Notes: a model not told the origin generated them from the sequence alone. 64,000 bases of DNA from Acutalibacter muris (GCF_002201475.1 NZ_CP021422.1:930001-994000); one strand, 5' to 3'; counted from the first letter of the stretch, positions 43,786 through 52,608 are shown. Program-made: numbers and translations.

Positions 43786-43855
43786 GAGTTTGACCATAGG
43801 TCAAACTCGGTGACTTGGACCGAAGGTCCAACGTCGACTTGGGCGTAAGCCCAAG
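43786..43855. repeat. Three tandem short hairpins
   Basis: Three perfect hairpins with tiny loops follow one another. GAGTTTGACC-ATA-GGTCAAACTC is at 43786-43808, TTGGACC-GAA-GGTCCAA at 43815-43831 and CTTGGGC-GTAA-GCCCAAG at 43838-43855, with centres 23-26 bp apart. They lie directly downstream of the microprotein gene on the minus strand. A second cluster with similar units is at 53734-53804. Confidence 0.75.
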
Positions 43856-43859
43856 GTCA

Positions 43860-43997
43860 TCAGCAGCAGCTGTTGCCGCAGCCGCCGTTGCAGCCACAGT
43901 CGTTGCCGCTGTTCATAAAGCCGTTGCCACAGCCGCCGCCGCAGCAGCACAGCAGGAGAAGGATGATGATGATCCAAGAGCAACTGTTGTTACACAT
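43860..43997 (-). CDS. Cys/Gly-rich microprotein with a membrane segment
   Basis: A 45-residue protein. After MCNNSCSW comes an uninterrupted IIIILLLL hydrophobic run, then CCCGGGC and a Gly/Asn/Cys-rich tail ending CGNSCC. Twelve residues are cysteine. A strong AAAGGAGG site lies 10 bases before the ATG, which argues that it is translated. Small Cys/Gly-rich proteins with a short hydrophobic anchor occur among spore-associated and membrane microproteins of Firmicutes; metal binding or cross-linking is plausible. No family assigned. Three tandem hairpins follow its stop codon. Confidence 0.6.
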   Translation of the reverse strand: MCNNSCSWIIIILLLLCCCGGGCGNGFMNSGNDCGCNGGCGNSCC

Positions 43998-44148
43998 TTG
44001 AGCGCGCCTCCTTTCGTTTACACTACCATACTATTCCCTGGGGCAAAAAGGGTTCCGGGCGGGGCAAACTTTTTTTAAAAATAGCTTGAGTGAGGAAGAG
44101 GGAGTATAAACGAGATTTTAGGAGTTATCATTGCTTTTCACGGTTGAA

Positions 44149-44214
44149 TTTGACTTTGGTTGACCTTGACTTTGAACGGATTTTCAGATAAACTAAGGTC
44201 AAAGAAAGTCAAAG
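44149..44214 (+). promoter_or_regulatory. CtsR-controlled promoter of the clpC operon
   Basis: AGGTCAAAGAAAGTCAAAG (44196-44214) matches the CtsR box (RGTCAAANANRGTCAAA). An inverted copy, TTTGACTTTGGTTGACC, is at 44149-44165. Between them are TTGACT (44166-44171) and TAAACT (44189-44194), 17 bp apart, so the promoter is bracketed by operator sites. This is the expected autoregulatory control of a ctsR operon. Confidence 0.88.
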
Positions 44215-44233
44215 ACAAAACGGAGATGATGGA

Positions 44234-44686
44234 ATGAGGATAAGCGATAGCGTCGCCAACTATATCCTGGAGCTTCTGAACCAGGCGGGCGGCATAGCGG
44301 AGATACAGCGCAACGAGTTGGCAAGCTTTCTTGGGTGCGTGCCCAGCCAGATAAACTATGTGCTCACCTCCCGCTTCACCCCTGAACAGGGATATATTGT
44401 AGAGAGCAGGCGCGGCGGCGGCGGGTATATCCGCATAACCCGGTTAAAGCTTTCAAAGGCGGACATGATAATGCATATAATCAACGGCGTGGGTGACTCC
44501 CTGGATGGGGCCTCGGCCCGGGCTATGCTGGAGAATATGGTGGGGGGGGCGGTGCTGGACCGCCAGTCTGCGGAGCTCATCGCCGCGGCCCTCTCGGAAA
44601 AGGCCCTTGCTGCGGTGCCAAAGGAGCTGCGGGACACGGTGCGGGCCATGATATGCAAGAGTATGCTGCTGGCGACTAGGACATGA
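44234..44686 (+). CDS. ctsR: Class III heat-shock repressor CtsR
   Basis: A 150-residue protein with the CtsR opening MRISDSVANYILELL, the winged-helix part RNELASFLGCVPSQINYVLTSR (read in two halves), and the glycine-rich wing ESRRGGGGYIRI that touches DNA. The C-terminal half mediates dimerisation. CtsR represses clp genes and is released or removed under stress through McsB/ClpCP. The ATG at 44234 is preceded by GGAGATGATGG. First gene of the operon; two CtsR-type sites lie upstream. Confidence 0.96.
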   Translation: MRISDSVANYILELLNQAGGIAEIQRNELASFLGCVPSQINYVLTSRFTPEQGYIVESRRGGGGYIRITRLKLSKADMIMHIINGVGDSLDGASARAMLENMVGGAVLDRQSAELIAAALSEKALAAVPKELRDTVRAMICKSMLLATRT

Positions 44687-44687
44687 T

Positions 44688-45374
44688 ATGAAACGGGGGC
44701 ACTTTATACCGGGGACTTTACCGGCGGTGATACTTGCAGTAATACTGGCAGTATTACTGCAAGGCTGCCGGGGCGGTGGATTGGTCTTTAAGGGCACACA
44801 CGAGAGCCAGGACGCGACTCTGCTCCAGAAGCTTTCGGAGAAGTACCCGGAGATGGACTTTAGATGCACCGGCAGGACAGAGGGCGCTGTGCACGATATA
44901 GAAGCCGGCGACGGCACCATATTCCCCGCCTGGACGGCGGCAAAGTCAAAGGGAGAGTTCCAGGTGCTGGAATATTACCTGGAGGAATGGCTGGCCGCCC
45001 AGGGATATTATGACAGCTTAGTGGAATATCTTGAGGAGCAGGGCTATTCCTTTGAGTACAGGGACTATAATCACTATGACCGGCATTTTGAGTTCAGGCT
45101 CGGGCCTCTGGACAGCGGGGAGGAGCTGGAAAACGCGGCAAAGGCCATAAGCTTTGCCAAGGAGGAATTTGACGGCCTGCGCCGGGACTTTGAGTACAGC
45201 ACCGGCCAAAGTGACATAATGCTCTACTTTCACGGCAGCTTCACTATAGATGGAGAGGAGCACTTTGGAATGTTCCACATCTCCATGGGCGAAAACGAGA
45301 CCTGGAACCTGGACTACCCCTTTGACGACTATGAGGCCTGTCTTAGGGACTGCATAGAAAAGATAGGCAAATAA
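44688..45374 (+). CDS. Hypothetical lipoprotein inserted in the ctsR operon
   Basis: A 228-residue protein that I do not recognise. Residues 1-27 are a lipoprotein signal (AVILAVILAVLLQGC). The rest is acidic and rich in Tyr and Glu, with FQVLEYYLEEWLAAQGYYD, EYRDYNHYDRHFEFRLGP and MLYFHGSFTIDGEEHF. It starts one base after the ctsR stop codon and is followed 36 bp later by mcsA. In other Firmicutes mcsA usually follows ctsR directly, so this gene is an extra member of the stress operon and should be induced with it. Outer membrane-face location suggests an envelope stress role (inference). Confidence 0.7.
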   Translation: MKRGHFIPGTLPAVILAVILAVLLQGCRGGGLVFKGTHESQDATLLQKLSEKYPEMDFRCTGRTEGAVHDIEAGDGTIFPAWTAAKSKGEFQVLEYYLEEWLAAQGYYDSLVEYLEEQGYSFEYRDYNHYDRHFEFRLGPLDSGEELENAAKAISFAKEEFDGLRRDFEYSTGQSDIMLYFHGSFTIDGEEHFGMFHISMGENETWNLDYPFDDYEACLRDCIEKIGK

Positions 45375-45410
45375 CCCAATATAGACTAAATTTTTTAGGA
45401 GGTATGCTTT

Positions 45411-45953
45411 ATGATGTGTCAGAACTGCGGCCAGCGGACCGCCACCACCCATATCAAGACCATAATCAACGGCCAGCTTACAGAGAGCCATCTCTGCTCC
45501 CAGTGCGCCAAAAAACAGGGCTATGGACAAATGCTCTCGGAGTGGAACGGCTTTGGCAGCCTGCTCTCCGGCCTTCTCTCCGGCGAGCCGGAGGCGGGGA
45601 CCCTGGGCTCCGGGGAAAAGCGCTGCCCGGGCTGCGGAGCCAGCTTCAGGGAGATAAGCCGAAGCGGCAAGGTGGGCTGCGGTCAGTGCTACAGCACCTT
45701 CCGCACACAGCTTATCCCGGTGATAGAGCGCCTTCACGGCGCGGCCCAGCACAAGGGCAAGATACCAGGCGGGTCGGCGTTAAGGGTGCAGGAGGAGAAC
45801 CTGCAGCTGGTGAACGTGGAAAACCGGGCCCCGTCCCCGCTCTCGGAGGTAGAGGAAAAGAAGAAGCTGCTGCAAAAGGCAATAGAGACCCAGGACTTTG
45901 AACAGGCGGCGGTTTTAAGAGACCAGATAAAGGAGTTGGAAAGCCATGAGTGA
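45411..45953 (+). CDS. mcsA: McsA, activator of the arginine kinase McsB
   Basis: A 180-residue protein. Four CxxC zinc motifs are visible: CQNC, CSQC, CPGC and CGQC. A UvrB/UvrC-type coiled helix pair lies at the C-terminus (EKKKLLQKAIETQDFEQAAV). McsA binds and activates McsB and links it to CtsR and ClpC. It has a GGAGG ribosome site and overlaps mcsB by 8 bp. The layout and length are normal for the family. Confidence 0.93.
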   Translation: MMCQNCGQRTATTHIKTIINGQLTESHLCSQCAKKQGYGQMLSEWNGFGSLLSGLLSGEPEAGTLGSGEKRCPGCGASFREISRSGKVGCGQCYSTFRTQLIPVIERLHGAAQHKGKIPGGSALRVQEENLQLVNVENRAPSPLSEVEEKKKLLQKAIETQDFEQAAVLRDQIKELESHE

Positions 45954-46995
45954 GAAGGACAGCCGTAAATGGTATGAGAAGACCGGGGAGTCCGGCGACA
46001 CGGTTTGCAGCACCAGGGTCCGTCTGGCCAGGAACCTTGCCAGGGTTCCCTTCCCGGACCGGGCCGGGCCCGAGGACAAGGGGCGCGTCATTGAGCAGGT
46101 ACGGGCCGCCATAATGAACAGCAACAGCGTTATCTCCCGGGAGTTCAGCTTCTGCGAGCTCAGTAAGCTCTCAAAGGAGGCGGCTGTGTCCCTGGCGGAG
46201 CGCCACATAGTCAGCCCGGAGTTTATCGCGGACCGCCGTGGCAAGGCTGTGCTCATAAACGAGGACGAGAGCGTGTCTATCATGGTGAACGAGGAGGACC
46301 ACGTGCGCATACAGGTGCTCAGGGAGGGCCAGGCGCTGAGCGAGGCCCTGGAGACCGCCGACCGCATAGACACCCTGCTCAGCGAGAACCTGGACTTCGC
46401 CTATGACAAGGAGTTCGGTTATCTTACCCAGTGCCCCACCAACCTGGGCACAGGCATGAGGGCCTCCCTGACCCTGCATCTTCCGGCGCTTACGGAGGCG
46501 GGGGCCATGGGCAGGATAGGGGAGAACCTGTCAAAGCTGGGCTTTGCCCTTAGGGGCGCCTTTGGCGAGGGCTCAAAGGCCGTGGGGGATATGTACCAGC
46601 TGTCAAACCAGATAACCCTGGGGCTGACTGAGAAGCAGGCCGTGGAGAACCTTCTGTCCGTTGCAGGACAGCTTACGGAGCAGGAAAAAAGGCTCCGGGA
46701 GGAGCTTTGCGAGACTACCGCCTGGCAGGACCGTATAGCCCGGGCGGCGGGGGTACTGAAGTCGGCCCGGCTTATGTCCGGGGAGGAGGCTGCGGGGCTG
46801 CTCTCTCTGGTAAGGCTGGGGCTTGCCCAGGGACTCCTCTCCGGGGCGGACATGGGCGCGGTAAACGGCCTTACGGTGCGTGTGCAGCCCGCCACCCTGA
46901 TAAGCAGTGCCGGACGGCAGCTGGAGCCCGGGGAGCGGGACAGGATCCGGGCGGATATCTTGAGAGATACACTTAAAAATTTGAACATAACTTAG
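45946..46995 (+). CDS. mcsB: Protein-arginine kinase McsB
   Basis: A 349-residue member of the guanidino kinase family. VCSTRVRLARNLARVPFP is the nucleotide-binding arginine segment, followed by the conserved FAYDKEFGYLTQCPTNLGTG loop. It phosphorylates arginines of CtsR and misfolded proteins, marking them for ClpCP degradation. Overlaps mcsA and precedes clpC by 20 bp, the conserved order. Nothing unusual was seen in its length or motifs. Confidence 0.95.
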   Translation: MSEKDSRKWYEKTGESGDTVCSTRVRLARNLARVPFPDRAGPEDKGRVIEQVRAAIMNSNSVISREFSFCELSKLSKEAAVSLAERHIVSPEFIADRRGKAVLINEDESVSIMVNEEDHVRIQVLREGQALSEALETADRIDTLLSENLDFAYDKEFGYLTQCPTNLGTGMRASLTLHLPALTEAGAMGRIGENLSKLGFALRGAFGEGSKAVGDMYQLSNQITLGLTEKQAVENLLSVAGQLTEQEKRLREELCETTAWQDRIARAAGVLKSARLMSGEEAAGLLSLVRLGLAQGLLSGADMGAVNGLTVRVQPATLISSAGRQLEPGERDRIRADILRDTLKNLNIT

Positions 46996-47015
46996 ACTGA
47001 AAAGGGGTTGATATA

Positions 47016-49454
47016 ATGTTCCAATTCAAAGGCTTTACAGAAAAGGCGAATAAGGCTCTGAACCTGGCGGTGGAGTCCGCAGAGAACCTTGGCCACGACT
47101 ATATCGGCAGCGAGCACGTTATGCTGGGGCTGATAAAGGAGGGCAGCGGCGTGGCCCATACGGTGCTCAGCAAGCTGGGCGTTACGGCCGAGGACTATGA
47201 GAAGCTCCTGCGGGAGCGCATAGGCTATGGGGAGAAAACCAGCCTTACACCCGAGAGCCTCACTCCCCGCACCAAGCAGATACTACAGGTAGCTGCCATG
47301 GCCGGGGCACGGTTCAACAGCGCATATGTGGGCACGGAGCACATCCTTATAGCCCTCCTGCAGGACGAGAGCTGCTATGCCATTCGCTTTTTGAAGATAC
47401 TGGGTGTGGACCCGGACCGGGTGGTCCGTGAGCTGTCCGGGGCCGTGGGCGGCCAGGGCTTTGCCGGGGGGCCTGAGAGCGGAAAGGACCCGGGAAAGAA
47501 GGGCACGGCCCTTGAGCAGTTCGGCCGGGACCTGACCGCCCTTGCGAAGGAGGGCAAAATTGACCCGGTCATAGGCCGCTCTGAGGAGATACAGCGGGTG
47601 ATACAGATTCTCTCCCGGCGCACAAAGAACAACCCGGTGCTGATAGGCGAGCCCGGCGTGGGCAAGACCGCCGTGGCCGAGGGGCTGGCCCTTAAAATAA
47701 ACGCCGGAGACGTGCCGGAGACCCTTAAAAAGAAACGGCTTATCTCCCTGGACCTGACGGGTATGGTGGCCGGGACCAAGTACCGGGGCGACTTTGAGGA
47801 GCGCATAAAGTCCGCCATCGACCAGGTGAAACGGGACGGGGACGTCCTCCTCTTTATCGACGAGCTGCACACCATCATCGGCGCGGGCTCCGCAGAGGGC
47901 TCCACGGACGCGGCAAATATCTTGAAGCCCGCACTGGCCCGGGGGGACTTCCAGGTTATCGGGGCCACCACCATCAACGAGTACCGCAAGCACATCGAAA
48001 AGGACGCGGCGCTGGAGAGACGCTTTCAGCCGGTCACAGTTGGCGAGCCCACTGAGGAGGAGGCAGTGGAGATACTCTCAGGGCTTAAAGACAGGTACGA
48101 GGCACACCATAAGGTGAAGATCACGGACGAAGCCCTTGAAGCGGCGGTGAAGCTCTCGGCCCGGTATATCTCCGACAGGTTTCTGCCCGACAAGGCCATA
48201 GACCTGGTGGACGAGGCGGCTTCAAGAGTGCGCCTTCGCACCTTCACCGCACCGGAGAGCTTGCAGGAGCTGGAAAACAGGATAAAGGAGCTGGAGGGGG
48301 ACAAGGCCGCCGCCGTAAACAGCCAGGACTTCGAGCGGGCGGCTGACCTTAGGGACCGGCAGAAGGAGCTCTCTGAGGAGCTTGAGAGGGCTCGGGACCA
48401 GTGGACCGCCGAGAACGAGCGCAGCAGCTCCGTGGTGGACGCCGGGGCCATAGCGGATATCGTTGCCATGTGGACCGGGGTGCCTGTGTCCCAGCTGACA
48501 GAGGAGGAGAGCCAGCGGCTCCTGCGGCTGGAGGAGACCCTGCATAAACGGGTGGTGGGCCAGGAGGAGGCGGTCTCCGCCATCGCCCGGGCCATACGCC
48601 GGGGCAGGGTTGGGCTTAAGGACAAGAACCGGCCCATCGGTTCCTTCATCTTCCTGGGCCCCACGGGCGTGGGCAAGACCGAGCTCTGCAAGGCTCTGGC
48701 AGAGGCCATGTTCGGGGACGAGAAGGCCATGGCGCGCTTTGATATGTCAGAGTATATGGAGAAGCACACGGTGTCAAGGCTTGTGGGCTCGCCCCCCGGG
48801 TACGTGGGCTTTGACGAGGGCGGCCAGCTCACCGAGGCCGTGCGCAGAAAGCCCTACTCGGTGGTGCTCTTTGACGAGATAGAAAAGGCACACCCGGAGG
48901 TGTTCAACCTCCTCTTGCAGATACTGGAGGACGGCCGGGTCACGGATTCCCAGGGCAAGACCGTAGATTTTAAGAACACAGTAATCATCATGACCTCCAA
49001 CGTGGGTGCGCGGCTCATCACCGAGAAGCAGAGCTCCCTGGGCTTTGCCGGGGCTGAGAGTGCTGCGGGGGACTTTGAGAAGATCAAGGAAACGGTGCTG
49101 GGGGAGCTTAAAAACCTCTTTAAGCCGGAGTTTTTGAACCGGGTGGACGACATAATCGTCTTCCACAAGCTCACAAAGGAGGACACTGCCAAGATAGCCG
49201 GGCGGATGCTCCTGACCCTTTCGGGCAAGCTCACGGAGATGGGGGTGACGGTGGAGTTCACCCCGGCGGCGGTAGAGCTTATAGCCGGAAAGGGTTACGA
49301 CCCGGCTTACGGAGCGCGGCCCCTTAGAAGGGCGATTCAGAGCGAGCTTGAGGACGTGATATCAGAGCGTATGCTGGAGGGCAGCATTTCGGCGGGGAAA
49401 CGGTACAGGTGCGACGCGGCTGATGGGGAGTTCAGGATAGAGGAGGCCGGATAG
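47016..49454 (+). CDS. clpC: AAA+ protease subunit/chaperone ClpC
   Basis: An 812-residue Hsp100 protein with the ClpC layout. Two N-terminal Clp repeats (residues 1-145), a first AAA+ domain with [13 protein letters not shown], a middle coiled-coil with a UVR-like pattern ([19 protein letters not shown]), and a second AAA+ domain with [14 protein letters not shown] are all present. It unfolds arginine-phosphorylated and other proteins and feeds them to ClpP. Last gene of the ctsR operon, followed by a strong terminator. Confidence 0.97.
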   Translation: MFQFKGFTEKANKALNLAVESAENLGHDYIGSEHVMLGLIKEGSGVAHTVLSKLGVTAEDYEKLLRERIGYGEKTSLTPESLTPRTKQILQVAAMAGARFNSAYVGTEHILIALLQDESCYAIRFLKILGVDPDRVVRELSGAVGGQGFAGGPESGKDPGKKGTALEQFGRDLTALAKEGKIDPVIGRSEEIQRVIQILSRRTKNNPVLIGEPGVGKTAVAEGLALKINAGDVPETLKKKRLISLDLTGMVAGTKYRGDFEERIKSAIDQVKRDGDVLLFIDELHTIIGAGSAEGSTDAANILKPALARGDFQVIGATTINEYRKHIEKDAALERRFQPVTVGEPTEEEAVEILSGLKDRYEAHHKVKITDEALEAAVKLSARYISDRFLPDKAIDLVDEAASRVRLRTFTAPESLQELENRIKELEGDKAAAVNSQDFERAADLRDRQKELSEELERARDQWTAENERSSSVVDAGAIADIVAMWTGVPVSQLTEEESQRLLRLEETLHKRVVGQEEAVSAIARAIRRGRVGLKDKNRPIGSFIFLGPTGVGKTELCKALAEAMFGDEKAMARFDMSEYMEKHTVSRLVGSPPGYVGFDEGGQLTEAVRRKPYSVVLFDEIEKAHPEVFNLLLQILEDGRVTDSQGKTVDFKNTVIIMTSNVGARLITEKQSSLGFAGAESAAGDFEKIKETVLGELKNLFKPEFLNRVDDIIVFHKLTKEDTAKIAGRMLLTLSGKLTEMGVTVEFTPAAVELIAGKGYDPAYGARPLRRAIQSELEDVISERMLEGSISAGKRYRCDAADGEFRIEEAG

Positions 49455-49459
49455 AAAAG

Positions 49460-49500
49460 ACAGAAGCGGGGCGGACCATTATGGCCTGCCCCGCTTCTGT
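49460..49500. terminator. Terminator of the clpC operon
   Basis: ACAGAAGCGGGGC and GCCCCGCTTCTGT are a perfect 13-bp stem with a 15-nt loop. It ends at the stop codon of the convergent HxlR gene, so it may serve both strands. Confidence 0.75.
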
Positions 49501-49835
49501 CATGTCAGCCGGTTATTTTCACCCCATATGCATAGCTGGTCCAAAACGGCCATTAGGGTCTTTCCCCGCTCGCTTAGGGTATATTCCACCTTCGGCGGTA
49601 TCTGGGGGTACTCCGTCCTCAGGAGGAGCCGGTCCGACTCCAGCTCCTTTAGGTTCATGCTCAGGGTCTTGTCGGATATGTTCTTCAGATACCGCTTGAG
49701 CTCGTTGAACCTCACGACACCATACTCCATAAGGCAGTACAGTATTACCATCTTGTGCTTTCCCGATATGAGAGAGAGCGTATAGCTGAACCCGGTGTCC
49801 TCAAAATTCGCGCCGTCTATGTATTTACTTATCAT
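49500..49835 (-). CDS. HxlR-family transcriptional regulator
   Basis: A 111-residue winged-helix regulator. TLSLISGKHKMVILYCLMEY and RFNELKRYLKNISDKTLSMN are the HxlR DNA-binding core, followed by the wing PPKVEYTLSERGKTL. The N-terminal Cys seen in redox-sensing HxlR proteins such as HypR is not in the usual place. It is divergent from a flavin reductase-like gene, with a dyad between them, so it probably regulates that gene in response to electrophiles or quinones (inference). Confidence 0.88.
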   Translation of the reverse strand: MISKYIDGANFEDTGFSYTLSLISGKHKMVILYCLMEYGVVRFNELKRYLKNISDKTLSMNLKELESDRLLLRTEYPQIPPKVEYTLSERGKTLMAVLDQLCIWGENNRLT

Positions 49836-49853
49836 AATAAGCTATCCTTTCGG

Positions 49854-49907
49854 CAAGTACCTTTCATAAAAGACAGTACTTGAATTATTTGCGCAGCTTG
49901 CTATAAT
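49854..49907 (+). promoter_or_regulatory. HxlR-type operator and flavin-reductase promoter
   Basis: CAAGTAC (49854-49860) and GTACTTG (49876-49882) are an inverted repeat of the type bound by HxlR proteins. The right arm overlaps TTGAAT (49880-49885), which with TATAAT (49902-49907, 16 bp spacing) makes the promoter of the plus-strand gene. Binding would block RNA polymerase. Confidence 0.65.
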
Positions 49908-49964
49908 TATACACAGGACAGCAGAAGCTGTCAATTAAAAATTATGAAAAGAGAGGTACGGCTT

Positions 49965-50531
49965 ATGAGAACAAAACTGAACGTTACCGAGGGCATTTAC
50001 CCCATGCCGGTCCTTATGGTAGCAACCTATAATGAGGAGGGCAGCGTCAATGTGATGAACGCAGCCTGGGGCACCATGCAGGAGCGCGGCACTGTGGCTC
50101 TTAACCTCACCGAGAGCCATAAAACCGTGCAAAATATCAAGGCCCGGGGAGCCTTTACCGTCAGCATTGCCGACGCTGCTCACGTGACAGAAGCGGACTA
50201 TTTCGGCGTGGAGTCCGGGAACAAGGTCCCGGATAAGTTTGCCCGCAGCGGGCTTACCGCAAGCCGTGCCGAAACAGTGGACGCTCCTGTAATAAACGAG
50301 CTTCCCCTGTGCCTTGAGTGCGAATTTATTGAGTATCAGTCCAATGAATACGGCTGCGGGGTCATCGGCAGAGTGGTAAACGTCACGGCCGACGAAAGGG
50401 TAATGGTAAACGGCAAGCCGGATATGTCCTTAGTAAACGCCATTGCCTTTGACCCGTATACCCACGGGTACTACAAGGTTGCCGGCCGCGTGGGCGACGC
50501 CTTTAAGGACGGTTTGAAGCTGAAGGGATAA
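49965..50531 (+). CDS. Flavin reductase-like FMN-binding protein
   Basis: A 188-residue protein of the flavoredoxin/flavin reductase fold. YPMPVLMVATYNEEGSVNVMN opens the FMN-binding barrel; ALNLTESHKTVQNIKARGAF and the C-terminal AFDPYTHGYYKVAGRVGDAF are further family landmarks. It binds FMN and may reduce flavins, metals or quinones. The ATG at 49965 was chosen over one at 49944 because GAGAGG is correctly spaced. Paired with the divergent HxlR gene, as often seen for quinone/nitro-stress modules. Confidence 0.85.
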   Translation: MRTKLNVTEGIYPMPVLMVATYNEEGSVNVMNAAWGTMQERGTVALNLTESHKTVQNIKARGAFTVSIADAAHVTEADYFGVESGNKVPDKFARSGLTASRAETVDAPVINELPLCLECEFIEYQSNEYGCGVIGRVVNVTADERVMVNGKPDMSLVNAIAFDPYTHGYYKVAGRVGDAFKDGLKLKG

Positions 50532-50539
50532 GAGCCTGT

Positions 50540-51469
50540 TTAAAACACCGTGCGTATAATCTTCTCGCTCTCCGGCGGTGAATACAAAAACTCCTCCATA
50601 TGCTCCCCGGTGAAGAAATACTCCGGGGGCCGGGGCCGCCGGGGCTCGCTGTCGAAGGTCTCGATGATGATAAGCTTCACCTTCATGCGCTGGGGCAGCA
50701 CGCTCTTTATAAAGACGCTGGCCTGCTGGCCGGGAAAGATATTCTCCTTGGACTCCGCGAGACCGGCAAGGTTCGGGGCCAGCTCCACGAACACGCCGTA
50801 GCTCTCTATGCTGCGGATAATACCGCCGACGGTCTCCCCGGCCTGAAAACGCCGGGCGTTCTCGGCCCATGTGCCCAGAAGCTCCTTGTGGCTGAGATTT
50901 ATCCGGCCCCGGTCCCGGCCCTTTACCACGGCCCGTATGTCCATGCCGGGCAGAAACCGCTCCCTGGGGTGGCCTATTCTCGAGACGGATATGCTGTCTA
51001 TGGGCAGAAGGGCCGGTATGCCACAGCCGATGTCCGCAAAGACCCCGAAGGGCTCAAGATGGGTCACCCGGGCGGGCACCACGTCCCCGGGGCAGAGCTT
51101 ATCTATGTATTCCCGCTGGCAGAGCTCCTGGGCAGCACGGCGTGATAGAAGGGCCGTTATGCGGCCGTCCTCCTCCCTTATGAAGTCCTGCACAATGAAG
51201 GACACCGGCCGGTTCACCCGGGACAGTATGGCGATGTCCCGTACCGTGCCCTCGCGTATCCCCAGGGCCCCCTCCTCTCGGGGGATAAGACCCCTCATGC
51301 CGTTGAGGTCCACAAGGAGGTTATGGGCCCCGTCACACATAAGGGCTCGGGACTCCAGGATACGGCCGGCACGCTGAGCCTCTGAGAGAGCGGCAGGGGA
51401 GCTTATTGCCGCCAGATTCTCCGGGGCGTTCAGCCGGTGGCCTTCGGGATAAAATAGGGTTTCCATCAT
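50540..51469 (-). CDS. S1-domain RNA-binding protein (RpsA-like)
   Basis: A 309-residue protein with three S1-type beta-barrels. The first is degenerate (about 45-100, LLVDLNGMRGLIPREE). The second is typical (about 125-200, VTHLEPFGVFADIGCGIPAL to RINLSHKELLGTW), and the third is IIRSIESYGVFVELAPNLAG. It resembles a short ribosomal protein S1 homologue of low-GC Gram-positives and likely binds mRNA. It starts ATG-ATG behind GGGAAG. It ends 8 bp from the convergent flavin-reductase gene with no terminator between them. Confidence 0.78.
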   Translation of the reverse strand: MMETLFYPEGHRLNAPENLAAISSPAALSEAQRAGRILESRALMCDGAHNLLVDLNGMRGLIPREEGALGIREGTVRDIAILSRVNRPVSFIVQDFIREEDGRITALLSRRAAQELCQREYIDKLCPGDVVPARVTHLEPFGVFADIGCGIPALLPIDSISVSRIGHPRERFLPGMDIRAVVKGRDRGRINLSHKELLGTWAENARRFQAGETVGGIIRSIESYGVFVELAPNLAGLAESKENIFPGQQASVFIKSVLPQRMKVKLIIIETFDSEPRRPRPPEYFFTGEHMEEFLYSPPESEKIIRTVF

Positions 51470-51547
51470 TTCTACACTTCCCTTTCTATATAATTCTCTG
51501 GTTTTCCCAAGAGATTTATATGCTAAAAGAGCCGGCCATATGCGGGG

Positions 51548-51695
51548 TTGACAAATTGGGCGGGGAGTGTATAATAGGGACATAAAGAGAATAAAAAAGG
51601 CGGGCGGCGCTAATGCTTGCAGAGCCGTCAAATAAACAAAATAAAGCTTGCATATTTCCCCTCACTTTGCTACAATAGTGGGGAAATATTTTTTA
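51548..51695 (+). promoter_or_regulatory. Leader with nested promoter and terminator hairpin
   Basis: An upstream promoter, TTGACA (51548-51553) and TATAAT (51570-51575), 16 bp apart, drives about 110 nt of leader. The leader ends in a hairpin (ATATTTCCCC with GGGGAAATAT, CACT with AGTG inside) followed by TTTTTT. A second promoter, TTGCAT (51648-51653) and TACAAT (51671-51676), 17 bp apart, is buried within that hairpin. A short frame MLAEPSNKQNKACIFPLTLL starts at 51613 in the leader. It may be an attenuator or a separate small RNA before the cyclophilin gene. Confidence 0.5.
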
Positions 51696-51708
51696 GGAGG
51701 ACAAGCTT

Positions 51709-52608
51709 TTGAAAAGAACATTATGCGTAACGCTGGCGATTATAATGCTGCTCTGCCTTGGGGCCTGCGGCGAGGGAGAGGGCGGAAGCGCTTCTCCCGC
51801 GGCGGCGGTGCTAGGCACGGAGAAGGAGCTGGTTCCAATGGAGGAACTAAAATCCAAGAGTTCCGGCAAGAAGCTGGGCTGGCAGACGGAGGCCCCCGAG
51901 AAGGGGGAGGAGATAGCCGTTGTAACCATGCAGAGCGGCGAGGAATTCAAGATACGCTTTTTCCCGGGCGAGGCCCCTAAGGCCGTCTATAACTTCAAGC
52001 TCCACGCCATAAACGGCTACTTCGACGGAATGGCCCTGCACAGGGTCATAGCGAACTTCATGATACAGGGCGGCAGCCCCAACGGCACTGGCACCGACGG
52101 CGAGAGCGTCTGGGGACAGGACTTTGAGGACGAGTTCGACAAGTCCCTTGTGAATATAGACGGGGCCCTGTCCATGGCCAACGCCGGACCCGCCACCAAC
52201 GGCAGCCAGTTCTTCATAAACTGCACCGGGACCCCGGCCAGCAGCGAGATGTGGACCTACTATGAGAGCCAGTACGAACAGTTCAAGGAGTATTATAAGG
52301 AGAACAAGGAGCTGGTGGACGCGAACCCCAACGCCAAGACTCTTGACACCAGCAAAGTGACCGATGACTATAAGAAGCTCTATGAGCAGTACGGCGGGAA
52401 TATGCACCTAGACGGGGCCTACTCCACCAACGGCACCGGCCACACGGTGTTCGGGCAGGTTTTCGAGGGGCTGGACGGAGTGTACGCGCTGTCAAAAGCC
52501 GAGACGGACGGGAACGACAAGCCGGTGACTGATATGGTCATTGAGAGCGTGAAGATTGTGGAGTACGACGGCACCTCGGGCGAGGCACAGAGCAAATCTG
52601 CGGACTGA
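51709..52608 (+). CDS. Cyclophilin-type peptidyl-prolyl isomerase lipoprotein
   Basis: A 299-residue lipoprotein. The start is TTG behind AGGAGGACAAG. The signal TLAIIMLLCLGAC carries the lipobox. The cyclophilin domain shows FDGMALHRVIANFMIQGGSP and LSMANAGPATNGSQFFINC, which include the catalytic Arg and the QGG and FFI segments. Between them and the end an insertion of roughly 45 charged residues (YEQFKEYYKENKELVDANP) is not part of the core fold. It helps fold exported proteins outside the membrane. Single gene with a complex leader. Confidence 0.92.
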   Translation: MKRTLCVTLAIIMLLCLGACGEGEGGSASPAAAVLGTEKELVPMEELKSKSSGKKLGWQTEAPEKGEEIAVVTMQSGEEFKIRFFPGEAPKAVYNFKLHAINGYFDGMALHRVIANFMIQGGSPNGTGTDGESVWGQDFEDEFDKSLVNIDGALSMANAGPATNGSQFFINCTGTPASSEMWTYYESQYEQFKEYYKENKELVDANPNAKTLDTSKVTDDYKKLYEQYGGNMHLDGAYSTNGTGHTVFGQVFEGLDGVYALSKAETDGNDKPVTDMVIESVKIVEYDGTSGEAQSKSAD

